DNA of 64,000 bases, taken from contig QVOM02000023.1 of NCBI GenBank assembly GCA_003586115.2, positions 3,723,284 through 3,787,283 on the forward strand. Direction: 5' to 3'. This DNA comes from Salvator merianae (Eukaryota; Chordata; Lepidosauria; Squamata; Teiidae). Shown here piece after piece: positions 45,701 to 51,852 of the stretch (its first letter is position 1; every line of letters starts with the position of its first letter). The translations under genes and the position numbers were made by a program. Under the pieces are notes generated by a model that saw nothing but the letters and a program-made list of their open reading frames with translations, was not told the DNA's origin and made no database searches.

Positions 45701-47428
45701 GACTTCCTCTCTTCTATTATTAAGCTAACAGCTTGCCACTGCTGTCTCCAAAGAGACTTCAGCTGTCCTCAGAAATGAGGGCTGGCTGACAGTGTGGACA
45801 TACCTGTGCAATTTCTTTGGCAAGGATCCAGAAGTGATTTGTCATCAATTCTTCTGGAAAAAATGTCAGGAGTTGAACCTATGATCTTCTGCTTTCCAGG
45901 TAGTTGTTCTACCGCTCTTCTAGAGTCACCTTCCTTGTGCTTAGAATGCCTATCCCATTTTCAGTTCATAGTCACCATAGCTTCTGAGTTCAAAGCCTCA
46001 AGTTTAAATAAACTACCTTACTTGATAGCATCTCCTCTTCACACCAAATTTCTTTCCAAGAGCTATTTGGGGAGCTGAGTAGGTTCTAGTTTTCAAAACT
46101 GAAAGGCACAAGACCAGGAAGTTTTATTCTAGTGAGCTTCAGCAAAGAGTGGATTGCTTCAGCCCTTCAACTGTTTTTGCAACTCCTACCACCCCCAGCT
46201 ATTTGCCAAGCTAGCTGGAGTTCAGCCATTGATTTGCAAGTGGATCTTTATAGAATGGAACAAAGGATCTTCACTTCTGATGTTTCGATATCATGGAAGG
46301 AAGCAATTTGGACTGTGTTCATTAAACAATGGTATCTGTATCTAATACTTATTAGTTGGAGAATTATAGAATCTCAGAATATGATGGACGTATTTCGGTC
46401 ATCAAGCCCACAGTCCCTGCTCTTGCAGGAATCCAAACCAAAGCATTTGTACTTTAAAGGAATTATACAGTCTAAAAACAGAGATGAGGAAGGAAAAACA
46501 GACAATTCCTGGAACAGCTAGAAAAGTCAGCTTAAAACCAGAAAGTAAAAGCTCTCTCAATTTCCTGGGGTTGCTACTAATTAACAGCGAAATAAGGATG
46601 AGTAACAAAACTGAATGTATCATTAATCAAGCATTTGAATTCTAACAGTTAGGGCTGCTATATGGGAATGGAGCAAAGTAGGTCTCCCTCACCTTTAATA
46701 AGTATACAAAAAACAGAATTTTCAGCACTTGCTACCTGAATTAAAAGCTAATCAAAACTGCCACTGATTTGGTTTTGAATCCTAACAGCTTAATCGACAA
46801 ACCCAGGTAGTTTTCTAGCCAACAGTAGATAAGTAGTTCACCATTATACTTTTTCTGGATATTTTACAGTTTTTCAGTCCAGCAGCCTATAGCACCTGCT
46901 ATTTCTATGTAGTTAGTTTCACATCCAGACACCAACCTGGCCCAGCTTATTTTCTGGCGTATAAAAGATTCACAAGCCAAAATGCTGAGGCACCTGACTA
47001 GCAATATCTGCTTACATTCCTTCTTCTATCCACCTCAGAACGTTGTAGAAATCCCCTGTTCTCTTCTCCCTAAAAACTTCAATTCCAGTAAAGTCCTGGA
47101 ATATCCTTTTGGAATATCAACGGGAGCAAAACTCATCCAAACGGCAGCTAAACTGAAGGAGAGTAAAAGAAAATCTGCGAACCACTTGCTTGGGAGGGAA
47201 ACGTGGGGAAAATCCTTTCTCTCTCTCTCTCTCTTTTGAAGGGGGGGGGGGTAGAGAAACAGACAGCTTTCCAATCCCACTATCCATCTGCCCCCCACCT
47301 CCACCCTCACCCCCACAGCACCCCTCTCCCATTTTTTGCTCCTTTCCCCCTCCCCGTAACAACTGCCTGTATCCCCACCAGCGCCTCGCTTACCCAAATT
47401 CCAACTGAACGCACAAGGGCGCCGCCAT
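22478..47428 (-). CDS. URM1: URM1, ubiquitin-related modifier 1 (five exons)
   Basis: URM1 is a cytosolic beta-grasp sulfur carrier. MOCS3/Uba4 turns its C-terminal Gly-Gly into a thiocarboxylate, which feeds 2-thiolation of wobble U34 in Lys/Glu/Gln tRNAs with CTU1-CTU2; it is also conjugated to proteins under oxidative stress. Coding exons on the - strand are 47428-47394, 36428-36358, 26039-25958, 22896-22848 and 22546-22478. They total 306 nt and encode 101 residues, the length of human URM1. Every intron is GT..AG and every junction keeps frame. Visible hallmarks are MAAPL at the start, [42 protein letters not shown] and the terminal STLHGG. The start ATG lies in an AAGATGGCGGC context. 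Introns total about 24.6 kb and hold most of the transposon relics of the window. The next gene upstream on the same strand is SLC27A4, as in human. Confidence 0.97.
22680..22845 (-). other. Intron 4 of URM1 (right part)
   Basis: The 301-bp intron between exons 4 and 5 is the smallest in the gene. It includes GGAACTACGACTCCCAG at about 22801-22819, a motif shared with repeat-derived sequences elsewhere in the window and similar to a ZNF143-type site. Confidence 0.4.
22848..22896 (-). CDS. URM1: URM1 coding exon 4
   Basis: A 49-bp exon between acceptor CTTGCCTGCAG and donor GTGAGTC. It completes the Val codon from exon 3 and encodes [16 protein letters not shown]. The human protein has DADWELL here, so this copy differs conservatively at two positions. 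Confidence 0.97.
23004..23337 (+). mobile_element. CR1 LINE 3' end (URM1 intron 3)
   Basis: The frame [20 protein letters not shown], then [18 protein letters not shown] and [13 protein letters not shown], is the C-terminus of the CR1 reverse-transcriptase ORF. It ends in TTCCAACTCCATGATTCTA. It lies antisense to URM1 and is 5'-truncated; the frame is unusually well preserved for ~85 codons. Confidence 0.9.
23925..24018 (+). mobile_element. LINE 3' tail fragment
   Basis: TGTTAGTGTTTTATCATG...GACCAGCCCCGGGAC...GGCAGGATACAAATGCAATAAACAAACAAAT is the same terminal module as at 26255 and 51500. Confidence 0.6.
24020..25950 (-). other. URM1 intron 3, mostly unassigned
   Basis: No exon was recognised. 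A G run and CACACA stretch lie near 24506-24597. The piece at 25235-25300 resembles an internal part of the L3-type LINE (CTTGTGGAACTCACTGC). The rest is unassigned intronic DNA. Confidence 0.4.
25958..26039 (-). CDS. URM1: URM1 coding exon 3
   Basis: An 82-bp exon, acceptor CTTTCAG and donor GTAAGTG. With the T left over from exon 2 it encodes W, then [20 protein letters not shown] and FVQGNS plus two bases of the next codon. This is the most conserved segment of the protein and clinches the identification. Confidence 0.97.
26255..26578 (+). mobile_element. L2-like LINE 3' end
   Basis: GGCCTTCTTGTAGTTTCATT, GTGGTGGCCCCCCAGC, TTGGAATAG and then CCTGTCCTGGGATCTCC, GAAGGGCAGGATAAAAATG and ATAAATAAAATAAAT. 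It is the same family and direction as 51500. It sits in URM1 intron 2, antisense to the gene. Confidence 0.7.
27738..27770. repeat. (TAG)n microsatellite
   Basis: Eleven TAG/AGT triplets. Confidence 0.95.
28514..28559. repeat. (AGAGC)n pentanucleotide repeat
   Basis: Nine near-perfect CAGAG/AGAGC pentamers. Confidence 0.95.
28965..29075. mobile_element. Family C fold-back element, copy 1
   Basis: Its reverse complement (GGTGCTGTGAATGTGC ... TGGTGCATTCAGTGC) aligns with 32497-32605. Both copies carry a GTGCTGTGAATG / CATTCAGTGC half-palindrome. It is non-coding and of unknown superfamily. Confidence 0.5.
30841..31131. mobile_element. hAT-like MITE, TTCGAA family (copy 2)
   Basis: It starts TAGAAGCATGCACAGACTG and carries repeated GGTTCAAAC, TTTGAACA and TTTGAACTCGAAGC motifs like the other copies. 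The right terminus is degraded, so the end is approximate. Confidence 0.5.
31465..32150 (+). mobile_element. L2-like LINE tail split by a nested copy
   Basis: The left half 31465-31588 (GTTGTACCACCACCTTCAG ... CTCTCCCCTGAGGTGTGCC) and the right half 31958-32150 (AACACCTATTTACCCTGACC ... GTAACCTGTCCTTAGAAC ... TAGGGTAGGATGAAAATG) form one + strand copy. A - strand copy of a related tail lies between them. Confidence 0.6.
31590..31955 (-). mobile_element. L2-like LINE tail nested in another
   Basis: On the - strand this runs from the region complementary to CTATAGTCTGGGGGCCACC to the tail (ATTTTTATCCCACCCTATAC on the + strand). It matches 16742-17075 closely and interrupts the + strand copy on either side. 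Confidence 0.65.
32497..32605. mobile_element. Family C fold-back element, copy 2
   Basis: AGTGCTGTGAATGCACC...GTGCATTTGGTGCACTGAATG is the inverted counterpart of 28965-29075. Confidence 0.5.
32610..35900 (-). other. URM1 intron 2, right part
   Basis: Low in recognised transposons. The block 33590-34130 is CpG-containing, G-rich and unique, and may be regulatory (see separate entry). Homopolymer runs sit at 33846 (T), 34066 and 34734 (G) and 34467 (C). Open frames of up to ~170 codons overlap each other and show no known domain. Confidence 0.4.
33590..34130. promoter_or_regulatory. Candidate intronic regulatory element
   Basis: Unique, repeat-poor sequence with scattered CpGs. CATTGTTT at 33973-33980 (Sox-type) overlaps TTTAATTAA at 33978-33986 (homeodomain-type), and CAGCTG lies near 34088. 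The arrangement suits an enhancer, but conservation cannot be tested from one sequence. Confidence 0.25.
35908..36095. mobile_element. Short TIR element near URM1 exon 2
   Basis: The left end CATAAGATCTTGTATATAAC, followed by GCAC, is mirrored at the right end by GTGC followed by ACATTATATGTAAGATTTTA. Internal copies of GTGCGCATTATACATGAG / GTGCATTATACATGAG repeat the motif. It resembles a Tc1/mariner-type MITE and lies about 260 bp from exon 2. Confidence 0.5.
36358..36428 (-). CDS. URM1: URM1 coding exon 2
   Basis: A 71-bp exon, acceptor CCCTTGCAG and donor GTGAGTA. The first base completes the Gly codon from exon 1 (GG|A). It then encodes [20 protein letters not shown] and SEP, with T left for the Trp codon. 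Confidence 0.97.
36585..36604. repeat. Poly(A) run
   Basis: About 20 A residues after GACAAAA. It is a homopolymer without a recognised retroelement attached. Confidence 0.8.
36610..37300 (-). other. URM1 intron 1, left part
   Basis: AT-rich intronic DNA with no exon and no clear repeat. Confidence 0.4.
37308..37630. mobile_element. hAT-like MITE, TTCGAA family (copy 3)
   Basis: A 323-bp element with termini TAGAGATGTGCAG and TTTGCACATGTCTA (inverted repeats). It is flanked by GCTAATAA at 37300-37307 and GCTAATAG at 37631-37638, a 7 of 8 target duplication. The interior carries GGTTCAAATCGAAC, CAATTCGAACTG and similar motifs. An 8-bp duplication fits the hAT superfamily. Confidence 0.8.
37900..38051. 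repeat. Perfect 75-bp-arm palindrome
   Basis: The left arm 37900-37974 and right arm 37977-38051 are exact reverse complements around the two bases TC at 37975-37976. The centre reads GATATTGATCTCAATATC. Symmetry stops outside (T at 37899 against G at 38052). It lies in URM1 intron 1. It has none of the MITE features seen elsewhere in the window. Either a recent template-switch event or an assembly or read fold-back artefact could create it. Confidence 0.97.
38160..38172. repeat. Poly(T) run
   Basis: Thirteen T residues, no attached retroelement recognised. Confidence 0.75.
38180..39135 (-). other. URM1 intron 1, unassigned stretch
   Basis: No exon. Two short pieces (38530-38580 and 39030-39062) resemble the TTGTTGTGAGG..AAAATGGAGG core shared with the SINE-like copies at 42325 and 43575. 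Confidence 0.35.
39142..39375 (-). mobile_element. L3/CR1-clade LINE tail, single unit
   Basis: GCTTGCTGGATCAGGCCAC, CCCATCTAGTCCAGTATCC, GTGGCCCACCATTTGCTTC and CATTCTAGTAGCCATTGAT match the tandem units at 15029 and 60638. One unit, antisense to those at 15029. Confidence 0.75.
39400..40250 (-). other. URM1 intron 1, unassigned stretch
   Basis: No exon, microsatellite or recognised transposon. A - strand frame of 146 codons (39561-40001) has no known domain. Confidence 0.35.
40263..40587. mobile_element. hAT-like MITE, TTCGAA family (copy 4)
   Basis: It begins TAGAGAAGTGCAAAC and ends ATGCACAATCCTA. It is flanked by GTCTCGAC at 40255-40262 and GTCTCAAA at 40588-40595 (6 of 8 identical). 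The interior has many TTCGATCAAAC, CAAATCGAACG and ACCGAACC motifs. Confidence 0.7.
40600..41500 (-). other. URM1 intron 1, unassigned stretch
   Basis: No exon or clear repeat apart from a possible LINE-tail scrap at about 41360-41405. Confidence 0.35.
41514..41774. mobile_element. hAT-like MITE, TTCGAA family (copy 5)
   Basis: TAGAGATGTCATGAACTGG at the left and TTTGCACATATCTCTA at the right. It abuts the CR1 3' terminus directly. Flanks share only ATCAT, so the duplication is weak. Confidence 0.6.
41775..42045 (-). mobile_element. CR1 LINE 3' end
   Basis: It starts with the terminal octamers ATCATAGAATCATAG, then GAAGGGACCTCCAGGG, CAACCTCCTGCTCAATGCAGG, and ends in TTCTAGTCCTTCCTTCTTG. 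It reads in the same direction as URM1 and is 5'-truncated. Confidence 0.9.
42325..42470. mobile_element. MIR/CORE-SINE-like fragment
   Basis: ACCTTGGACCAGTCACAC..CATCTCAGTCTACC..TATAGGGTTGTTGTGAGGG..AAAATGG follows the layout of MIR/CORE-type SINEs ('gggcaagtcac..ctcag..cct..gggttgttgtgagg'). A second piece with the same order is at 43575. The family assignment is tentative. Confidence 0.4.
42672..42765 (-). mobile_element. LINE 3' tail fragment
   Basis: GTTTGTTTATTTATTTACC, CCATCCTATACC and GGTCTCAGGGCAGTTTAC mirror the tails at 812 and 31590. Confidence 0.55.
42770..43570 (-). other. URM1 intron 1, unassigned stretch
   Basis: No exon, repeat or known domain was recognised; overlapping open frames on both strands reach ~100 codons. 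Confidence 0.35.
43575..43735. mobile_element. MIR/CORE-SINE-like fragment
   Basis: CTCTCAGCCTAATATACC, CACAGGGCTGCTGTGAG, AATAAAATGCGGG, then CCCCACCTTGGG and CTCTAAATGCCC, in the same order as at 42325 with a longer 3' part. Confidence 0.4.
43790..44232 (+). mobile_element. Two tandem L3/CR1-clade LINE tails
   Basis: Units begin at about 43818 (AGCTACTAAAATGGATGGC) and 44014 (AGCTGTTAAAATGGATGCC). Each runs to CTGATCCAGCAGG; the second ends TTATGTTCTTATG. The first unit has an internal deletion around 43945. Confidence 0.75.
44240..45525 (-). other. URM1 intron 1, AT-rich stretch
   Basis: No exon or clear repeat. AT-rich with short chance frames only. Confidence 0.4.
45530..45672 (+). mobile_element. 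Internal L3-type LINE fragment
   Basis: TTCTTTTCTACACGGCGCAT, AGTTAAACTTTGGAATTCGC and GAGATGTGGTTTTGGCCATG correspond to the segment that normally lies just upstream of the GGAGGACAGG..CTACTAG tail in this LINE. The tail itself is missing here. Confidence 0.5.
45800..45925 (-). mobile_element. tRNA-derived SINE head
   Basis: On the - strand this reads AGCGGTAGAACAACTACC, TGGAAAGCAGAAGATCATAG and GGTTCAACTCC (A- and B-box order). It continues into a TTGCCAAAGAAAT-type middle. It lacks the AACAAC tail. Confidence 0.6.
46365..46450 (-). mobile_element. CR1-like 3' end, diverged
   Basis: TAGAATCTCAGAATATGATGG, GGTCATCAAGCCCAC and CTTGCAGGAATCCAAACC follow the CR1 3' layout but belong to a different subfamily from the other copies. 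Confidence 0.5.
47218..47235. repeat. (CT)n tract
   Basis: Nine CT units followed by TTTTGAA and a G run, in URM1 intron 1 close to exon 1. Confidence 0.85.
47394..47428 (-). CDS. URM1: URM1 coding exon 1
   Basis: 35 bp from ATG at 47428-47426: [11 protein letters not shown] plus GG of the next codon, then donor GTAAGCG. ATGGCGGCGCCC matches the usual URM1 N-terminus MAAP. Confidence 0.95.
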
Positions 47429-47431
47429 CTT
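47421..47431 (-). promoter_or_regulatory. URM1: YY1 motif over the URM1 start codon
   Basis: AAGATGGCGGC on the - strand is a full YY1 consensus that includes the start ATG, an arrangement common in short-5'UTR housekeeping genes. Confidence 0.6.
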
Positions 47432-47455
47432 GGAGAAGGGAAAAACGCTGCCCAC

Positions 47456-47464
47456 ACCGGAAGT
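47456..47464. promoter_or_regulatory. URM1: ETS/GABPA site in URM1 promoter
   Basis: ACCGGAAGT on the + strand is a strong ETS-family consensus, 28-36 bp upstream of the URM1 ATG. Confidence 0.6.
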
Positions 47465-47470
47465 CCTTGC

Positions 47471-47480
47471 CCTTTATATC
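47471..47480 (-). promoter_or_regulatory. URM1: TATA-like box of URM1
   Basis: The - strand reads GATATAAAGG about 45-55 bp upstream of the ATG. If used, transcription would start roughly 15-25 bp before the ATG. Confidence 0.4.
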
Positions 47481-47494
47481 CGGGTTTAAGAAGG

Positions 47495-47507
47495 GTAACC
47501 TAGCAAC
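47495..47507. promoter_or_regulatory. URM1: RFX X-box in URM1 promoter
   Basis: GTAACCTAGCAAC fits the RFX consensus GTNRCC-N(0-3)-RGYAAC exactly. It lies 67-79 bp upstream of the URM1 ATG. RFX X-boxes mark ciliary and some stress-related genes. Confidence 0.6.
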
Positions 47508-47586
47508 GCGCGTAGTAACGACGCTTACCTGTAGTGCCCTAGCTAGGGGTAGCTAGTGTGGAAGTTTGGAAACATTATTTCTCTCA

Positions 47587-47606
47587 CCTCTCTCTCTCTC
47601 TCTCTC
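47587..47606. repeat. (CT)n tract
   Basis: Ten CT units just upstream of the URM1 promoter. Confidence 0.85.
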
Positions 47607-47685
47607 TGTGACGTGTATATATGCAATAAAAAAAAAAAGGTCTTTATATAATGCATATTTTCTCAAAAGCAGGAAAAAAGAAATA

Positions 47686-47887
47686 CACGCAGATGCCCGG
47701 TGGCCAGGACTGGAATGGTGTCTCCATCTGCAAAGGTAAGTGATCGAGCTATTCCGGAAAAACCCGCCATTAGAGATGGATTTTCCCAAAATAGGGAATC
47801 ATGCGTGTTGGGGGGGGGGGTATAGTGTTTGGCAATCCCACCATAGTGATGCCAAAATGGCGCCATATTTCCCCCGTCTGGATGCAA
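47686..47887. mobile_element. Family B DNA element, truncated copy
   Basis: It shares GATGGATTTTCCCAAAATAGG and GGCAATCCCACCATAGTG with the 55300 and 62295 copies. It ends CCCGTCTGGATGCAACT, the complement of the GCATCCAGAC-type terminus. Confidence 0.5.
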
Positions 47888-48330
47888 CTTTAGTCTCTAA
47901 GGTGCTGCTAGACCCCCTTGCTTACTGATCCAGATTAACACAGCTACGTCTTTGAATGTTACTTTTCCTGCCTGCCTATTTGTGTGTTGTCTGTACAGCA
48001 GAGGAGAAACAAGAACGGCCTCAGGCACGGTTTCTTTACACCTGAACGGTAGCTGCTGTGTAAACAGCAGAGACAAAAGCATCGCTGATGCTTGTTCTGC
48101 AACAAAGGGGCACTTCCAGGTTGCAGAGAGAGGCTCCACACCCAATCACACAATTTTTGTTTGTTCACAAGCTCGTTATAGGACTTTCTCGTGATTTGTG
48201 TATCACATTCATAAACGCACACACACAAAGCCCAGGTCCAGGGCAGGCATCTGTTTCAACCAAACAGTATTTGGGCCTGTTTGCACTTCAGATGAGGAAG
48301 TAGAGGGCAGGATATAAATGCAAATGATAG

Positions 48331-48357
48331 GTAGATAGATAGATAGATAGATAGATT
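48331..48357. repeat. (AGAT)n microsatellite
   Basis: About six and a half AGAT units. Confidence 0.95.
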
Positions 48358-48420
48358 ATGCTCATGTTAGTTTACTCTGAATTGAAATGCACATGAAGAG
48401 AAAAGGGAGCTTCAAGTTCT

Positions 48421-48772
48421 TTCTTTCTTTTTAAGAAAAAGCTTTATTTGAAACAGCTGTATTTTACAAACAGAGCAACAAATGAAACTCCAAACATACA
48501 AGCTCAGCATTCATAAACTGTCATTCACTTTCCCGGAAAGGAGGTGACGCTCAGTCAATTTAACAGTGGGTCCAAGTGTAAATTCTAGTTTTGTTCGATG
48601 TCGTCTTTACTTTCCATTAAAGGCCTTCATGTTGCTTAAAAGTCCATCATCAACTGAGCGTTGCCAATGTGCCTTGCTTTCAGTTTGGCCATAATACACT
48701 TTCCATGTTGGTGTGAATCCAAACTAAACCATACCAGGATTGTATGGATAATGCATTGGAATTGTTCCAGTT
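48421..48772 (-). pseudogene. Retrocopy of an unidentified mRNA 3' end
   Basis: Flanked by exact 14-bp direct repeats GAGCTTCAAGTTCT (48407-48420 and 48773-48786), the mark of LINE-driven insertion. On the - strand it ends with AATAAA (48448-48443) and a decayed A tail, so it derives from a polyadenylated RNA. The upstream part keeps a coding-like frame with FGFTPTWKVYYGQTESKAHW and ...DDGLLSNMKAFNGK before TAA at 48609-48607. One in-frame TAG interrupts it upstream, after MHYPYNPGMV. I do not recognise the parent gene. It is 5'-truncated and non-functional as seen. Confidence 0.75.
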
Positions 48773-48789
48773 GAGCTTCAAGTTCTGAC

Positions 48790-50160
48790 TTACTGGCTGG
48801 GTCAGGATACTGGCCACTTTGCCCTTAGGAGCCAGCCACCCCTGTTGGGGCCTGATCCAACACTTTAATCACCTTAGGCCAACTGTCCTTTCCAAATAAC
48901 AGCCCCATAGCCAGCAGCCCGTGATGGGTGGGTTTCATTTGGGGCAGAATGGGGGCCACGCTGTTTCGTTAGCGAAGCCCGGACCTCACGGACGGCCTGC
49001 TTTTTTTGCCCACTGGTCCCGCCCAAAGGAGCCAGTTATGTCGGCACGGAGCCATCAGATGCCCCCGCAAGACGCCATTGCCTCCAGCAAGTCAAACTTC
49101 CAGGGTTTGAATCCCAGGCCTGGACCGTTGGCAGCAGCGGCAATAACAATAGGGGATCCTGGCTTAGAGGGCTTTGTTTGATTTCTCCAGTCTCAGTTTT
49201 GAACTGCATTTGGGGGGGGGGGGGAGAAAGGGTCTGGAGGATGGAATTGGGGGGGGGGGAGAGAAAGATGCCATGGGGGAAGGGGGAAAGAAGGTCAGGG
49301 GGAGTTAAAGCCTTTTCTCTCCCATTCATGTGGTAATTGGGTGTCAAGCAGAGATCAGAAAGGTGGAGGCCAGCCCCTGAGCTTGGGTTAAACTGCTGCT
49401 CAAAGAAAGCAGGAGCCCAGCCCACCCCAGCCCGTATGTCATTAGGGCGCGTAGGAAACGGCCAACCTTTGCAAGGAGGCACTTCTGTGCCGTTGGGGGG
49501 GGGGGAGAGAGGCGTGGGGAGTGGGCGCTGTGCTTTTCTCCCCCCCTTCTCCTCCCCTCCCCTCCAACTCCCCTTTCCCCCAATTCACAGGCAGCCAAAC
49601 AAAGCTGGAGGGCGTTTAAACAATGCCAGACCCCTGTCTCGGCCCATAATAGGGGGCTCTAAACAGGCGTTTAACCTTCAGAATAGCTGAAAGTGATACT
49701 CAAAGCAGGCTGGCCCCTTATTATAGTGAAACCAGGAGCCACTTGCATGGCTGCGCTCCGCCGGGGAGCTGCCAGGCCTCCTCCAACGGCCTCCTTGTGG
49801 CCGCCCGCTCTTCGGCTGGGAGGCTGCTGGCGATGCGGCTTGCTTGACCGCAGCCAGGACAGGCGGGCGAAGGTGGCCAGAGGGTTTGCCCCTCTGTCAA
49901 AGGGTCCCGGGCAAAGGATGGGGACATCTTTACGAAATTAAGGTGTTTCCGCGTGGGGTCCGTTATCCCACACCATGTGCGTCCAATATGGGGCCAAAGA
50001 TTAGAGTCCCCAGCTCCTGAAGTTGCTGGCTGGGATGTTTTTGCCCGGCACCCAGAAGAGGGGCACTTCGAGGCTACTTCAAGGCTAGCAAAAGGGCACC
50101 AGGCTCCTTGTATTTGGTAGACCAGCCTAGCAGCTCACAGCCATCCACCGCACACCATCT
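48790..50160. other. Spacer between URM1 and SLC27A4, GC-rich
   Basis: No exon was recognised. G and C homopolymer runs occur near 49213, 49250, 49495 and 49540. The part at 49570-49740 is unique and may be regulatory. Confidence 0.4.
49570..49740. promoter_or_regulatory. Candidate intergenic enhancer
   Basis: Repeat-free sequence with two Sox-type sites, AACAAAG at 49598-49604 and AACAATG at 49619-49625. There are also two GCGTTTAAAC / GGCGTTTAACC motifs ~45 bp apart. This is inference from composition and motifs only. Confidence 0.25.
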
Positions 50161-50167
50161 GCTGGAC

Positions 50168-50520
50168 AATAAGAACATAAGAGGAGCCCTGCTGGATCGG
50201 GCCATGGCCCATCTAGTCCATCTCACACAGTGGCCCACCAATGGCTTCTGGGCATCGCAAGCAGAAGACAAAGGCAAAACCTTTCCCTGCTCTCAACTCT
50301 GCAGACGGCCTTTAGAAGCATCCTGTCTGTCTCTCCACCCTGAAGGCGGCACCTAGGCATCCATTCTAGCAGCCATTGATGCACCTGTCCTCCGTGAATT
50401 AAGAGGCGCCTGCTGGACCAGGCTGCAGCCTATTTCATCCCCCATCCTGTCTCAGACAGTGGCCCACTAATTACTTCTAGGCATCACAAGCAGAAGACAA
50501 GGGCAAAACCTTGTCACAGG
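50168..50520 (-). mobile_element. L3/CR1-clade LINE tails, one and a half units
   Basis: AAGAACATAAGAGGAGCC, CTGCTGGATCGGGCCATGG, ATCCATTCTAGCAGCCATTG and then a second unit from GAATTAAGAGGCGCCTGCTG to AAGGGCAAAACCTT, where it breaks off. Confidence 0.75.
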
Positions 50521-50689
50521 CTCAGGTGGCCCAGATGTGTTTTGGGGGTCTGTCTGCTCATTCAACTAACTGCTCCTTCCACCCAACACAGCTGTGCACC
50601 CTGAGGGCACCAGTAACTGGAAGAAATTCCTCCTGATCCTAGCCACTGCCAAAGCAGGTGCAGTTTCAGAGAGTACCTGTGTTGAATGA

Positions 50690-50770
50690 AGGAGGATTCA
50701 GATTCAGTCCCTGGAGACTGTCTAGAAGGCAGCTATGGCAAACCAGTTCTGTATGGTTGCCCAAAAAAGA
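50690..50770 (+). mobile_element. tRNA-derived SINE fragment
   Basis: GATTCAGTCCCTGGAGACTG, GCTATGGCAAACCAGTTCTG and TTGCCCAAAAAAG match the middle part of the SINE at 19419. The ends are lost. Confidence 0.4.
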
Positions 50771-50774
50771 ACCA

Positions 50775-51495
50775 AAACAAAAACTTGTGTGGATGTGAAT
50801 TTAGCTCAAAGCAGAAGCGTCTTCTTTAGTTCACCTAAATCTCCAGAAGTTACCACTTGAGTCTGGCACACAAGTATGGTCATCCCTTATTTATTTGCTT
50901 GTGTGCTTGCATTCTCCCTCCTCCTCAAAAAATAGAAGTAAACCCCATGGAGTCATTTAAAAAAAAAAAAAATGGAAATAAACCCACAAGGCCACCAGGT
51001 TTGAAATCCTCTTTTATTTAGACATGAAGATTCCATTTTCTTTGCTAGCTCCACCTCAGGAACAACAAGCAGTCATGTCTTGACATAACAGAAATTGTCA
51101 AGCCACAGTCAGGCAAAACCACAATCCTTGATGCTCCATTAAAAAAAAAAAGTAGCTAATGTATCTCCCTCCCTTCTCCATGCCCCCCAAACCAGACACA
51201 CTCGAAGCACGATGTTCCCTGAGTAGATGTTGAAATAGCATAAGCGAATAAAAAATGTAACAGAACCCACAAAAAAAAAAAAAAAAGTGGACTTATATGA
51301 CAAGATTCGAACTAGCATTAGAGGGGATCCTGGCCACAATTGCAAAATAAGATGATAAAATTTGGCAGCAGATTTGAAGAGCATCTGGTGCAAAGCGGAT
51401 TCCAGTGTCCTCCTTTCTCTGCCAGTCACACCTGACAGGCTTAGCTTGCTGCAGAGGCAAAATTTCAAGCAATAGTGAGCCTAGTTATCCTTTTA
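50775..51495. other. Unassigned spacer
   Basis: A runs at 50958, 51140 and 51270; no exon or clear element. Confidence 0.35.
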
Positions 51496-51499
51496 ACGT

Positions 51500-51852
51500 A
51501 AGATGGCCAAGGGAGGGCTTTCTTGTAGTTCCACTACCTGCAGAGGTGTGAGGGGCTATGGCACACGAGAGGATCTTTTCTGTGGCGGCCCCTCCCAGGT
51601 TTGGAATAGCCTCCCAATGGAGATACATCAAGCGCCAACTTTATATGTTTTTTGTTGCCGCTGCAGCCAAAAAGTATCTCTCCACCCAGGCCTTTGATTC
51701 CGAGTTCCTCTGAATGTAGTCCTGCCAGGATAGGAAGGAGGAAGGGAGGAAGATAATTGTTTTATCCACATGTTGTGGCCTGCCCTGGGACCTCCCGGTG
51801 AAGGGCAGGATAAAAAGGTTACAAATCAAATAAATAAATAAAAATAAAATTT
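51500..51852 (+). mobile_element. L2-like LINE 3' end
   Basis: GGGCTTTCTTGTAGTTCCAC, CTGTGGCGGCCCCTCCCAGG, TTTGGAATAGCCTCCC, ACTTTATATG and CTGCCCTGGGACCTCCCGG, GGGCAGGATAAAAAGG, AAATAAATAAATAAAAATAAAAT. Same family as 26255; the most complete + strand copy. Confidence 0.75.

Noticed and set aside
48443..48448. AATAAA on the - strand as the SLC27A4 poly(A) site
   Set aside because: It is 10 kb from the stop codon and belongs to the retrocopy flanked by 14-bp direct repeats.
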